NCBI GenBank assembly: GCA_024235955.1
Contig: JACKLJ010000001.1
Coordinates: 1,039,501 to 1,103,500 of the forward strand
Source of the DNA: Burkholderiaceae bacterium
Lineage (GTDB): Bacteria; Pseudomonadota; Gammaproteobacteria; Burkholderiales; Burkholderiaceae_C
DNA: 64,000 bases
Direction of reading: 5' to 3'
Shown in pieces: positions 52,599 to 63,261 of the stretch. The notes beneath the pieces were generated by a model, which saw only the letters and a list, made by a program, of their open reading frames with translations, had not been told where the DNA came from and made no database searches. The number at the start of each line of letters is the position of its first letter. Within the stretch, counting starts at the first letter, position 1. Position numbers and translations under genes: made by a program.

Positions 52599-53050
52599 TC
52601 CTCTGGCGCCACGCCGAGGCGCAGGAAGCCGCCGACAGTTCGGGCGACATGGCGCGCCCGCTCACGCGCCGCGGCGAGAAGCAGGCCGCCCGCATGGCCG
52701 ACTGGCTGGACCGCCAACTGCCCGACGGCGCCCGCGTGCTCGCCAGCCCGGCGCTGCGCACCGAGCAGACCGTGCGCGCGCTGCAGCGCAAGTACCGCCT
52801 GCACGACGAGCTGCGCCCCGGCGCCAGCCCGGAGCAGCTGCTAGCGCTGGCGGGCTGGCCGCACGGCAAGGCGCCGGTGCTGATCGTCGGCCACCAGCCC
52901 ACGCTGGGTGAGACCGTGGCTCGGCTGCTGGGCTTGCCGGAGCGCGAATGCGCGGTGCGCAAGGGCGCCGTGTGGTGGCTGCGCAGCCGCGAGCGCGACA
53001 GCCAACTCCAGACCGTGGTGCTGACGGTGCAGTCGCCCGATCTGCTCTGA
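52589..53050 (+). CDS. sixA: Phosphohistidine phosphatase SixA
   Basis: 153-residue histidine phosphatase acting on phospho-His proteins (ArcB HPt or NPr in E. coli). Active His8 in LILWRHAEA; the second half has LIVGHQPTLGETV with the second catalytic His. The GTG start at 52589 overlaps the ppk1 3' end by 10 nt, so the two are translated together. ppk1-sixA pairing is common in betaproteobacteria. Confidence 0.93.
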   Translation: MDLILWRHAEAQEAADSSGDMARPLTRRGEKQAARMADWLDRQLPDGARVLASPALRTEQTVRALQRKYRLHDELRPGASPEQLLALAGWPHGKAPVLIVGHQPTLGETVARLLGLPERECAVRKGAVWWLRSRERDSQLQTVVLTVQSPDLL

Positions 53051-53085
53051 GGCCGAACCGGCCCGAGGTGTTCCCGGTTCCGTTC

Positions 53086-53125
53086 AGGCTGAGCTTGTCG
53101 AAGCCATTTGACAAGCTCAGGGCGC
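53086..53125. repeat. REP-type inverted repeat between sixA and the thioesterase gene
   Basis: TGAGCTTGTC (53090-53099) and GACAAGCTCA (53110-53119) form a 10-bp stem with a 10-nt loop. The sequence TGAGCTTGTCGAAG with AGCTCAGGGCG is the widespread proteobacterial REP-like motif. Lying between convergent genes, it could act as a two-way terminator. Confidence 0.8.
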
Positions 53126-53158
53126 AGGGTTCGCGCTCTCCAGTCGCGGGCTGATGGG

Positions 53159-53590
53159 TCAGGAATCTGCCGGCGGGGCCGCCGCGGGCCTGGCACCCAT
53201 CACCAGCTGCGTCTGCGTGACCACGGCGCACAGGCGCCCGTCTTCCGCGTAGACGCTGGTCTGCCACACCTGGGTGGTGCGACCGCGGTGCAGGGCCACG
53301 CAGTCGCCCCTGACCAGCGTGCCCACCTTGGCGCTGCCGATGAACTTGGTGCTCGAATCGGTGGTGGTCGTGGTCTGGCCAGGGCCCAGGTTGAGCACCG
53401 TGCCCACCGCACCCAGGGTGTCGGCGAAGGCCATGTAGGCGCCGCCATGCAGGATGCCACCGGCGGTGCACAGGTCGGGCCGCACGCGCAGCGTGGCCTG
53501 CACGCGTTCGGGCGAGGTGGCCGTCAGCTCCAGGCCCATCAGGCCGGGAAACAGGGGCGCCAGGAGTTGCTGCAAGGTGGCTGTGTCCAT
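53159..53590 (-). CDS. PaaI-family hotdog thioesterase
   Basis: 143-residue hotdog-fold thioesterase; GGILHGGAYMAFADTLGAV holds the catalytic His/Asn-type motif of the PaaI group, and DSSTKFIGSAKVGTLVRGDC is the second typical block. It probably hydrolyses acyl-CoA side products. The ATG at 53590 was preferred to one six codons upstream; both are possible. It converges on sixA. Confidence 0.9.
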   Translation of the reverse strand: MDTATLQQLLAPLFPGLMGLELTATSPERVQATLRVRPDLCTAGGILHGGAYMAFADTLGAVGTVLNLGPGQTTTTTDSSTKFIGSAKVGTLVRGDCVALHRGRTTQVWQTSVYAEDGRLCAVVTQTQLVMGARPAAAPPADS

Positions 53591-53631
53591 GGTTTCGCAG
53601 CATAGCAAGCCATACCAAGCCCGGCCAGTCG

Positions 53632-53690
53632 ATATGAAATTGATAGCTGCCTGCGCCCACCATTCAAGGGCTGAAGGCTTATTTCTCTTC
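53632..53690 (-). repeat. Repeat A copy 14
   Basis: Reverse orientation: AAATTGATAGCTGCCTGCGC, CCACCATTCAAGGGCTGAAG, GCTTATTTC. It lies in the gap between divergent paaI-like and CHRD genes. Confidence 0.85.
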
Positions 53691-53802
53691 GAAAACTGGC
53701 GGTTGCGTGAAACGCGCGTCCTGCCTACAGGAGGCAGCTGGAGGCCTGCCTAAAATCGGTGGCAGGCGCCGGTATGGCGCAGGAACAGGAAGGAGTTCGA
53801 CC

Positions 53803-54471
53803 GTGACACGTTCTGCAGCCACGCACCCAGGCCGCGTTCTGGCAGCCACGCTGTTGCTGGCCACGCTGGTGGGATGCGCATCGGTGGCTCTGCCGCCGCA
53901 CTACGACCCGCCGCCCATCCTGACGCCGCAAACCGCACCCGCGCCGGTACCGCCCCCGCCCCCGGTGGCGCAATCGCAGCCCGTGTCGCCGATGCAGCCG
54001 GTGCCGCTGCCGCTGCCGCCGGTGGGCGCCACGCCCGCGCCACCGCCCATGCCGCTGCCCGCGGCGACTCCGCCACCCCCGCCGACCGAGCAGGCCGACC
54101 CGAACGCCAGCCTCGTCACCTTCAGCACCCGCATGGACGGCGACAGCGCCGTGCCGCCCACGCGCTCGGCCGGCACCGGCGAGCTCGACGCGCTGTACGA
54201 CACACGCAGCCACCTGCTGCGCTGGAAGGCGAAGTGGTCGGGCCTGAGCGCGCCCATCACCGCCGTGCAGTTCCACGCACCGGGCGAGATCGGCCAGACC
54301 GCGCCGCCCACCATGGTCTGGCCCGGCCCCTTCGGCCCCACCTACGAAGGCCGCGCCACCCTCACCAACCAGCAGGCCACCGACCTGCTGAGCGGGCGCT
54401 GGTACGTCAACGTCTACACCGCCAACTACCCCGCTGGCGAGATCCGCGGGCAACTGCGCGAGGTGCGCTGA
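53803..54471 (+). CDS. CHRD domain lipoprotein 1, proline-rich linker
   Basis: 222-residue lipoprotein: signal peptide ending LATLVGC (about residue 25), then a ~75-residue Pro/Ala-rich linker, then a CHRD beta domain with TFSTRMDGDSAVPP, GTGELDALYDTRSHLLRWK, TNQQATDLLSGRWYVNVYTA and the terminal PAGEIRGQL. CHRD was first described in chordin; bacterial members are poorly studied. The GTG at 53803 has AAGGAG 7 nt upstream. A paralogue follows directly. Confidence 0.85.
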   Translation: MTRSAATHPGRVLAATLLLATLVGCASVALPPHYDPPPILTPQTAPAPVPPPPPVAQSQPVSPMQPVPLPLPPVGATPAPPPMPLPAATPPPPPTEQADPNASLVTFSTRMDGDSAVPPTRSAGTGELDALYDTRSHLLRWKAKWSGLSAPITAVQFHAPGEIGQTAPPTMVWPGPFGPTYEGRATLTNQQATDLLSGRWYVNVYTANYPAGEIRGQLREVR

Positions 54472-54588
54472 GTGGCCTTGCGGGGCGGTGACAGCCGCGG
54501 GCGGTATCCGCTTGTAAGGGGCGGGCGGCTGCGCGGTGGGCGATGGTATGTTTGTCGCCTGATGAGCCAGACTGCCGATCCAAGCTTC

Positions 54589-55101
54589 ATGAAGTCTTTC
54601 GTTTTGCCATCCCGCGCCCTTGGTGGCGCCTTGACGATCGCCGCCGCCGTGCTGCTGGCCGCGTGCGGCAGTGCGCCCATGCGCACCGCGCCGCCAGTGA
54701 TCGTCACCCCGGGCCAGCAGGCCCCGCAGCGCGAGCCCGAGCTGAGCGCCTTCAAGGCCCAGCTCAACGGCAGCCAGGTGGTGCCCGGCACCGACAGCGC
54801 CGCCACCGGCGAGATGGTGGCCGTGCTGGACCGCCGCAGCGGCCTGCTGCGCTGGCGCATCAGCTTCAGCAACCTCAGCGGTCCGGTGACGCGCGCCATG
54901 TTCCACAGCCCCGCCATGAGCGGCGAGGTCAGCCGCGCAGTCCTGCCCGTGGGCCGCAACGTGACCAGCCCGTACGAAGGTCGCGCCAACCTCACCGGAT
55001 CGCAGCAGTCCAACCTGCTGACGGGCCAGTGGTACGTGGAGCTGTCCACCGCGCGCTACCCCGAAGGCGAGATCCGCGGCCAGCTGATCGAGCAGCGCTG
55101 A
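54589..55101 (+). CDS. CHRD domain lipoprotein 2
   Basis: 170-residue paralogue of the preceding gene without the proline-rich linker. Signal peptide ending LLAAC (about residue 25), then a CHRD domain: FKAQLNGSQVVPGTDSAATG, AVLDRRSGLLRWRISF, LTGSQQSNLLTGQWYVELST and PEGEIRGQLIEQR. The two ends, xGEIRGQL and LLxGxWYV, match copy 1 closely, so they arose by tandem duplication. No clear ribosome binding site was seen; ATG 54562 is an alternative start. Confidence 0.83.
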   Translation: MKSFVLPSRALGGALTIAAAVLLAACGSAPMRTAPPVIVTPGQQAPQREPELSAFKAQLNGSQVVPGTDSAATGEMVAVLDRRSGLLRWRISFSNLSGPVTRAMFHSPAMSGEVSRAVLPVGRNVTSPYEGRANLTGSQQSNLLTGQWYVELSTARYPEGEIRGQLIEQR

Positions 55102-55216
55102 GCTGCCAGGGGTTACCCCTGCGCCTGCACGCAAGGCGCCGTTTGCCTAGAATCGGGGCCCATCCCCCACAGCTTTCTGGCGAGCTGCCCGGCACACGCG
55201 GCTTCGCCCCTTGGTC

Positions 55217-57595
<2,379 letters not shown>

Positions 57596-57761
57596 CGCGA
57601 GCATCCCGTGCGCACCCCCATGACGGCGTAGGGTGCTGCGCAGGTGCCCCCGGCTTCGCGGCCGTCGTTCACATGCCGCCGGTACACTTGAATCGTCCTT
57701 GACTGCGGCACGGCATTGAACCTGCTGTCTCGCGTACCGATTCGACTGTCCGGCACGTTCC

Positions 57762-59312
57762 ATGCACCACGCCCGATCGAGCCCTGCGCTGTGTCGTGAT
57801 GAGCAGGTTGCTGCCTGGCGATGCTGGCTGCTGTTCTGCCTGCTCTACATCTACGAGCTGGCGCATTTCAACCTGACCATCGACGACGAGTTTCTCGCGC
57901 AGGCGGGCATCTGCCACTTTGCGGAGATCGGGCGCTGGGTGCACCCGCTGCTGCGCGGCACGCTGTGGCCCCAGGTGGTGGTGCCGGGCGGCCCGTTGCT
58001 GCTGTTCGGCGCGGCCCTGGCGGTGAGCTTCGTCTACATGATCCGCCTCTTCGGCGTCGCGCGCTTCACGGCGTTCCACTACCTGGCGTTCTGCGCGTTC
58101 GCGCTGTACCCGACCTGGATTGCCCAGCTGGAGTTCTCGGCTAACGTGCTGCCGGATGCCGTCGGTGTGCTCTGCGTGGCCTACGCCGCGCTGCAGAGCG
58201 TGCGCTGGCCCGACGCGCCGTGGTCGCCGGTGCGTCGGCTGCGGCAGAGCTTCGTCACGGTGCTGGCGCTGGCGGTCGCGCTGGGGGCCTACCAGAGCCT
58301 CGGGCTGATGTACCTGGCGCTGGTGATCGGCGCGGGATTCATGGCCTTCGTCGTCCTGGCGCCCGGGCAGCAACCCGCGTGGCGGGATCTGGTGCGCACG
58401 GTGGCGCGGGCGGTGCTGCTGCTGGCGCTGGGCCTGCTGGTGTCGCTGGCGATGGCCAAGCTGGTGATGCTGGCCTGCGGCGTCCAGGCGTCCGAATATG
58501 GCAGCAGCATCCTGGACGTGCACAAGGCGCTGCGCCATCCGCTGGGTGCGCTGGCACGCGCCGTGAACGACACGCGACGCCTGTTCTTCAGCTTCTGGCG
58601 CCCGTTCGACATGGCGGCGGCGGTGTTCTTCTGCACGGTGTTCCTGTGCTGCTACATGATCGTTCGCCTGACGGTGCGGGGCCAGCGGTGGAAGGTGGGC
58701 GGCGTGCTGCTGGTGCTGCTGATGACGCCGGCGGCCCTGACCCTGGTGGGTTCCACCTCCATGACGGTGCGCACCTTCTTCGCCGGCCCGGCGGTGCTGC
58801 TCGGCCTGCTGCTGATCACCCACACGCTCGGCCGTGAAGCCTCGCAGCGGCGCACGGTGCTGGTGCTGGCGGCGCTGTGTGCCGTGCAGGGGCTGTACGT
58901 GAATTCCGTGGAGCAGGCGCGCGGCTGGCTCGTGCAGCGCCACGACCAGAGCACCGCCGGCCGGATCGAGCAGGCCATCCTCCGGCTGAGGCCGCCGGGC
59001 GAGCACGGCATGGTCCAGGTGAACCTGCAAGGCGAGCTGGCCTTCGACAGCATCTACCCTGCGGTCTGGACAGGCACCACCGGCGCCTCGTTCTTCGAGT
59101 GGGACGACGGCAACCCGCACCGGATGCTCAGCTACATGAGCCTGGTGGGTGACCTGCGCTACCGCTACTTCCAGGAGCCGGCGCCCGGCGAGTTCGCGGC
59201 CGTCTACGCCCGCATGCCCGTCTGGCCTGCGGAAGGTTCGGTGCAGCGGTACAAGCAGGGCTATCTGGTGAAGCTGTCCGAGCCGGTACAGAAGCCGCTT
59301 TCCGGGCCATGA
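57762..59312 (+). CDS. GtrII-like glucosyltransferase domain membrane protein
   Basis: 516-residue polytopic membrane protein with about ten hydrophobic helices and a C-terminal soluble part of about 120 residues. The region LTIDDEFLAQ in the first periplasmic loop (acidic pair after helix 1) and YPTWIAQLEFSANVLPDAVG resemble the GtrII family, which uses a lipid-linked glucose donor to decorate O-antigen. No GtrA/GtrB partners are adjacent, so function and even family are tentative. Confidence 0.65.
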   Translation: MHHARSSPALCRDEQVAAWRCWLLFCLLYIYELAHFNLTIDDEFLAQAGICHFAEIGRWVHPLLRGTLWPQVVVPGGPLLLFGAALAVSFVYMIRLFGVARFTAFHYLAFCAFALYPTWIAQLEFSANVLPDAVGVLCVAYAALQSVRWPDAPWSPVRRLRQSFVTVLALAVALGAYQSLGLMYLALVIGAGFMAFVVLAPGQQPAWRDLVRTVARAVLLLALGLLVSLAMAKLVMLACGVQASEYGSSILDVHKALRHPLGALARAVNDTRRLFFSFWRPFDMAAAVFFCTVFLCCYMIVRLTVRGQRWKVGGVLLVLLMTPAALTLVGSTSMTVRTFFAGPAVLLGLLLITHTLGREASQRRTVLVLAALCAVQGLYVNSVEQARGWLVQRHDQSTAGRIEQAILRLRPPGEHGMVQVNLQGELAFDSIYPAVWTGTTGASFFEWDDGNPHRMLSYMSLVGDLRYRYFQEPAPGEFAAVYARMPVWPAEGSVQRYKQGYLVKLSEPVQKPLSGP

Positions 59313-59368
59313 GGTGGTTTGCGGCGTAGCCTCGCGCACGTGCTGGCGCCAACACTGCCGTGCGGCAC

Positions 59369-59710
59369 TTACCGCTGCCGACGGACGAACCGACTGGTCG
59401 CCAGCGTGGCGACGAGGTTGGGCACCACCAGGATCAGCACGGTCGACAGCGTGGCGGATTGCGGATCCGGCGGGAACAGCTTGAACAGCACCACGGCCGC
59501 AGCGGCGCTGGCGAGTGCGGCCGCGATCATGCCGCGCCCGAAGTGCGCATTGGCGTCGAACCACAGCGCGTCGTCGCTCATGGTGGCACGCGCGCGGTAG
59601 CCGTAGATGGCGTTGGGGGGCACCTTGCGCAGGGCCAGCGGGGCCGCGATGGCGGCGATCACGAGGGCGACCACCAATACGGTCACCAGGCTCTTGTCGA
59701 TGGGTGTCAC
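59369..59710 (-). CDS. SdpI family membrane protein
   Basis: 113-residue protein with three hydrophobic segments. ALRKVPPNAIYGYRARATMS matches the SdpI signature (RKVPPNxxYGxRT), and DALWFDANAHFGRG follows as expected. The family includes the Bacillus immunity protein SdpI, but most members have no known immunity role and no toxin gene is adjacent here. Confidence 0.83.
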   Translation of the reverse strand: MTPIDKSLVTVLVVALVIAAIAAPLALRKVPPNAIYGYRARATMSDDALWFDANAHFGRGMIAAALASAAAAVVLFKLFPPDPQSATLSTVLILVVPNLVATLATSRFVRRQR

Positions 59711-59780
59711 GTTAGTGGCGGGCCAAGCGTTGGTGGGTCAGGGCGTTGGGTCCGCACCGGCGGAAGCTGGGTGACAGGCT

Positions 59781-60092
59781 TCAGGCCGCATGGCGCGCCA
59801 GCTGGTGCGTCGCCCAGTAGCCCAGCGGCACCAGCCCGGCCAGCAACTGCATCGCCACGCTGAGGCGGGCGATCCGGCGCGGCCCGGACTGGGTGCGCAC
59901 CAGATGGGCGGCCACCAGCCCGAACACCAGCCAGACCAGGAACAGCCCGGCCCAGCCCATCCAGACAAGGCCCACGCCCATGCAGCCGAAGCCCTCGCAA
60001 CGGAGGCGCCATGCCCAGACACCCAGCACGGCGAGCGCGGCCACGCCTGCAGCGTGCAACAGCGCGAGCCAACTTGCCGGGCGCGGCTTCAT
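59781..60092 (-). CDS. Hypothetical small membrane protein
   Basis: 103 residues with three predicted transmembrane helices, at about 10-27, 38-60 and 78-95. GCMGVGLVWMGWAGLFLVW is the most hydrophobic part, and two cysteines (RCEGFGC) flank the first loop. I do not recognise the family. It sits 70 bp from the SdpI gene on the same strand. Codon bias fits its neighbours, which supports its being a gene. Confidence 0.6.
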   Translation of the reverse strand: MKPRPASWLALLHAAGVAALAVLGVWAWRLRCEGFGCMGVGLVWMGWAGLFLVWLVFGLVAAHLVRTQSGPRRIARLSVAMQLLAGLVPLGYWATHQLARHAA

Positions 60093-60128
60093 GGTGCGGA
60101 TGGCGGCGCGTGTTGGCGGTGCCGGCCT

Positions 60129-62180
60129 TCAATCCTCGTCCCGCACCTTGTAGCCGCTCATCAAATCCTGCTGTACGGTGGGCGGTACCACCTCGTAGTG
60201 CGACAGGGCGAGGGCGTAGCTGCCTTGCCCGGCCGTCATGGCGTTCAGGCGGCTCTGGTAGTCGGCCAGTTCGGCGATGGGCGCCTGACCGGAGACGGTG
60301 AGGGTGCCCAGGCTGCCGCTGTCGGTGCCGCTGACCATCCCGCGGCGTGACGACAGGTCGCCCGTGATGGCGCCCATGGCGTGCTCCGGCGCGGTGATCT
60401 GGATGCGGGCGATGGGTTCCAGCACCACCGGGCGCGCCTCGCGGATGGCGATCTGGAAGGCCTTCTTGCCGGCGGTGACGAAGGCGATCTCCTTGCTGTC
60501 CACCGCGTGGTGCTTGCCGTCGTGAACGATCACGCGCACGTCCTGCACCGGGTAGCCGGCGATCACGCCTTCGGCCAGCGCCTCGCGCACGCCTTTTTCC
60601 ACCGCCGGCATGAACTGGCCGGGGATGGTGCCGCCCTTGACCTGGTCGACGAACTCGAAGCCGGTACCGCGCGGCAGCGGCTCGATGCGCAGGTGCACCT
60701 CGCCGAACTGGCCGGCGCCGCCGCTCTGCTTCTTGTGGCGGTACTGCGCCGCGGCGTTCTGGGTGATGGTCTCGCGGTAGGCGATGCGCGGCGGGTGCGT
60801 CTCCACCTCGAACTTGTAGACGTCGCGCAGGCGCTCCAGCAGGATGCGCAGGTGCAGCTCGCCCAGGCCGTAGACGATGGTCTCGTTGGTCTGCGCCACG
60901 TGCTCGAGCTTGAGGCACGGATCCTCGGCCACCAGCTTGCCGACGATCTCCCACATGCGCTGCTCGTCGCCGCGCCGCTGCGGGCTGATGGCGATGCCGT
61001 GCACCGGCTCGGGGAAGGGCAGGGGCTTGAGGTGGATATGGTCGTCTTCCGCGGCGTCGTGCAGCACGGCGTCGAAGTGCAGCTCGTCGATCTTGCCGAT
61101 GGCGCACAGGTCGCCCGGCCCGGCACTGGGCACCTCCATGTGGTTCTTGCCCTGCTGGAAGTACAGGTGCCCCACCTTGAAGGGCTTGCGCCCGTCGCCC
61201 ACGTACAGCTGCGTGCCGGGCGAGATGGTGCCCTGGTGCACGCGCACGTAGCCGAGCTTGCCCACGTACGGGTCGATGCTGATCTTGAACACGTGGCCGA
61301 GCACGTGCGCCGCCGGGTCCGGCGTGGCGTGCATCAGCTCGGCATCCGCGCCCTCCCCGTTCAGGAAGTCGGGCGGGTTGCCCTCGGTCGGGTTGGGCAG
61401 CAGCCGGGCGATCACGTCCAGCAGCTCGGGCACGCCGGCGCCGGTACGGGCGGAGACGAAGCACACGGGGATCAGGTGCCCCTCGCGCAGCGCCTGCTCC
61501 AGCGGGGCGTGCAGCTCGCTGGCGTCGATGTCGCCGTCGTTCAGGTAACGCTCGACGAAGTCGCCGTCCACTTCCACGACCTGCTCCACCAGCGCGCGGT
61601 GGGCGTCGGCCACGGCGCCGAAGTCGCTGTGGCCGGCCTTGTTGTAGAAGCAGTCCACCACCTGGGTGGCGCCGGCGTCCGGCAGGTTGAGCGGCAGGCA
61701 TTCCTTGCCGAAGGCTTCCTGGATCTGCGCCAGCAGGCCGGGCAGGTCGGCGTCGGCGTCGATCTTGTTGACGATGACCATGCGGTCCAGCTCGCGCTCG
61801 GCGGCGTACTGCATCATGCGGCGCGCCATGGGCTCGATGCCGGCGGCGGCGCTGATCACGATGGCGGCGGTCTCCACCGCCTCCAGCGCCGGCAGGCTCT
61901 GGCCGATGAAATCCGGCGCGCCGGGCGTGTCGATGAAGTGCACGCGGCAGCCGCCATGCTCCAGGTGCATGACCGCGGATTGCAGCGAATGCCCGGTCTT
62001 CACCTCCAGCGGGTCGTGGTCGCTCACGGTGCTGCCGCGCTCCAGGCTGCCGGCCGCACCAATGGCGCCGGCTGCCTGCAGCATGGCCTCGGCCAGCAGC
62101 GTCTTGCCGGCCGCCGCCGGGCCGACGAGGGCGAGCGTGCGAAGTTGCGCGGCCGGAAAAAGGGAGGGAGAAGCAGGCAT
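60129..62180 (-). CDS. Elongation factor G-like GTPase (FusA2/EF-G paralogue)
   Basis: 683-residue paralogue of EF-G. The G domain has a P-loop GPAAAGKT instead of the usual GHIDAGKT, DTPGAPDF in place of DTPGHVDF (the histidine that positions the attacking water is replaced by Ala) and NKID. Domains II-V follow (QSGGAGQFGEVHLRIEPL, HAMGAITGDLSSRRG, SYALALSHYEVVP). Such EF-G-like proteins occur in many bacteria with unknown roles and cannot be assumed to translocate ribosomes. The start was set at ATG 62180, where the domain begins. Confidence 0.9.
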   Translation of the reverse strand: MPASPSLFPAAQLRTLALVGPAAAGKTLLAEAMLQAAGAIGAAGSLERGSTVSDHDPLEVKTGHSLQSAVMHLEHGGCRVHFIDTPGAPDFIGQSLPALEAVETAAIVISAAAGIEPMARRMMQYAAERELDRMVIVNKIDADADLPGLLAQIQEAFGKECLPLNLPDAGATQVVDCFYNKAGHSDFGAVADAHRALVEQVVEVDGDFVERYLNDGDIDASELHAPLEQALREGHLIPVCFVSARTGAGVPELLDVIARLLPNPTEGNPPDFLNGEGADAELMHATPDPAAHVLGHVFKISIDPYVGKLGYVRVHQGTISPGTQLYVGDGRKPFKVGHLYFQQGKNHMEVPSAGPGDLCAIGKIDELHFDAVLHDAAEDDHIHLKPLPFPEPVHGIAISPQRRGDEQRMWEIVGKLVAEDPCLKLEHVAQTNETIVYGLGELHLRILLERLRDVYKFEVETHPPRIAYRETITQNAAAQYRHKKQSGGAGQFGEVHLRIEPLPRGTGFEFVDQVKGGTIPGQFMPAVEKGVREALAEGVIAGYPVQDVRVIVHDGKHHAVDSKEIAFVTAGKKAFQIAIREARPVVLEPIARIQITAPEHAMGAITGDLSSRRGMVSGTDSGSLGTLTVSGQAPIAELADYQSRLNAMTAGQGSYALALSHYEVVPPTVQQDLMSGYKVRDED

Positions 62181-62318
62181 GGCGTGACTCCGATGTTGTT
62201 GTTCAGGTAACAGCTTGCAGCGTAGGCCGGCCGCGCCCGCCGTGCAAGCCCCGCGGCCGGAATGCTTGATCCGCGTCACGGGCCGGGCGGCTGGCCGATG
62301 GGCTGCACAGGCCCCAAT

Positions 62319-62377
62319 TGCTATTGAAAACGTAGCTGTCTGCGCCCGCTGTCACTTGGCTGCAGGCCAGTTTGGCT
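62319..62377 (-). repeat. Repeat A copy 16
   Basis: Reverse orientation: TTGCTATTGAAAACGTAGCT, GTCTGCGCCCGCTGTCACTT, GGCTGCAGGCCAGTTTGG. It lies between divergent fusA2-like and DUF924 genes. Confidence 0.87.
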
Positions 62378-62457
62378 CATAAGACCCGATGCGGTGCGTG
62401 GAAGGGCCAAGGGCCTATAGTGACCGCTTCCCACCCCCCGATGCACCCGACGCCCGC

Positions 62458-63093
62458 ATGGACACCACCGCCCCTGACCTCGCCACGCCGCAGGAAGTGC
62501 TGAGCTTCTGGTTCGGCGCCTGCCCGCCCACCGACGCCGCCGCGCTGGCCATGCAGCGCCAGTGGTTCACCAAGTCCGACGCCTTCGACGCCAGCATCCG
62601 CCAGCGCTTCGGCCCCAGCATCGAGGCCGCGCTGGCCGGCCGGCTGGACGGCTGGGCGCAGGAGCCGCTCGGCTGGCTGGCGCTGCTGGTGCTGCTGGAC
62701 CAGCTCACGCGCAACGTGTTCCGGGGCGACGCGCGCAGTTTCGCCGGCGACGCGCAGGCGCGCGAGATCGCCTGGCAGGGCCTGGCGCGTGGCTGGGAGC
62801 GCGAGCTGCCCTGGCTGGCGCGCCCCTTCGCGCTGCTGCCGCTGGAACACACCGAGGATCTGGCGGTGCAGGACGAGTCCGTGGCGCGCTTCACCGCCCT
62901 GCGCGCCGACGCCCAGGCCCAGGGCGCACCGGAAGAGGTGCTGCAGACGCTGTCCGGCAACCTCGACTACGCCGAGCGCCACCGCGACGTGATCCGCCGC
63001 TTCAGCCGCTTTCCGCACCGCAACGCCGTGCTGGGGCGAACCAGCACCGCGGCCGAGCAGCACTACCTGGCGCAGCCCGGATCGGGGTTCTGA
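62458..63093 (+). CDS. DUF924 family protein
   Basis: 211-residue all-helical protein of DUF924, a TPR-like fold. Typical blocks: LSFWFGACPPTD, WFTKSDAFDASIRQRFG, LALLVLLDQLTRNVFRGDAR, FALLPLEHTEDLAVQDESV and FSRFPHRNAVLGRTSTAAE. Function unknown; some members are labelled transmembrane wrongly. ATG 62458 follows the CCCGC stretch and gives the family length. Stands alone. Confidence 0.9.
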   Translation: MDTTAPDLATPQEVLSFWFGACPPTDAAALAMQRQWFTKSDAFDASIRQRFGPSIEAALAGRLDGWAQEPLGWLALLVLLDQLTRNVFRGDARSFAGDAQAREIAWQGLARGWERELPWLARPFALLPLEHTEDLAVQDESVARFTALRADAQAQGAPEEVLQTLSGNLDYAERHRDVIRRFSRFPHRNAVLGRTSTAAEQHYLAQPGSGF

Positions 63094-63184
63094 CGCGGCG
63101 CATGGGCGCGGCCACGGCTTCGAGAACCTGGCCGCTGCGCGCCTGGCACCGGAGCCGGTCTCCGCGGGGGCTGCCGGAATTGGC

Positions 63185-63240
63185 GACAAATCAGCAGTTG
63201 CCCCTCATCCAGCAAGCATAGGTTGCTATAAAAATGAGAA
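63185..63240 (+). repeat. Repeat A copy 17, degenerate
   Basis: GACAAATCAGCAGTTGCCCC, TCATCCAGCAAGCATAGG, TTGCTATAAAAATGAG. It resembles a sub-type ending in GCTATAAAAATGAG and aligns only loosely with the main form. Confidence 0.5.
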
Positions 63241-63261
63241 TTTGGTGGTGCGCGGCACGCG

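Noticed and set aside
59369..59710. SdpI as a toxin-immunity module
   Set aside because: No toxin-like small secreted peptide gene is adjacent; most SdpI-family proteins have no immunity role.
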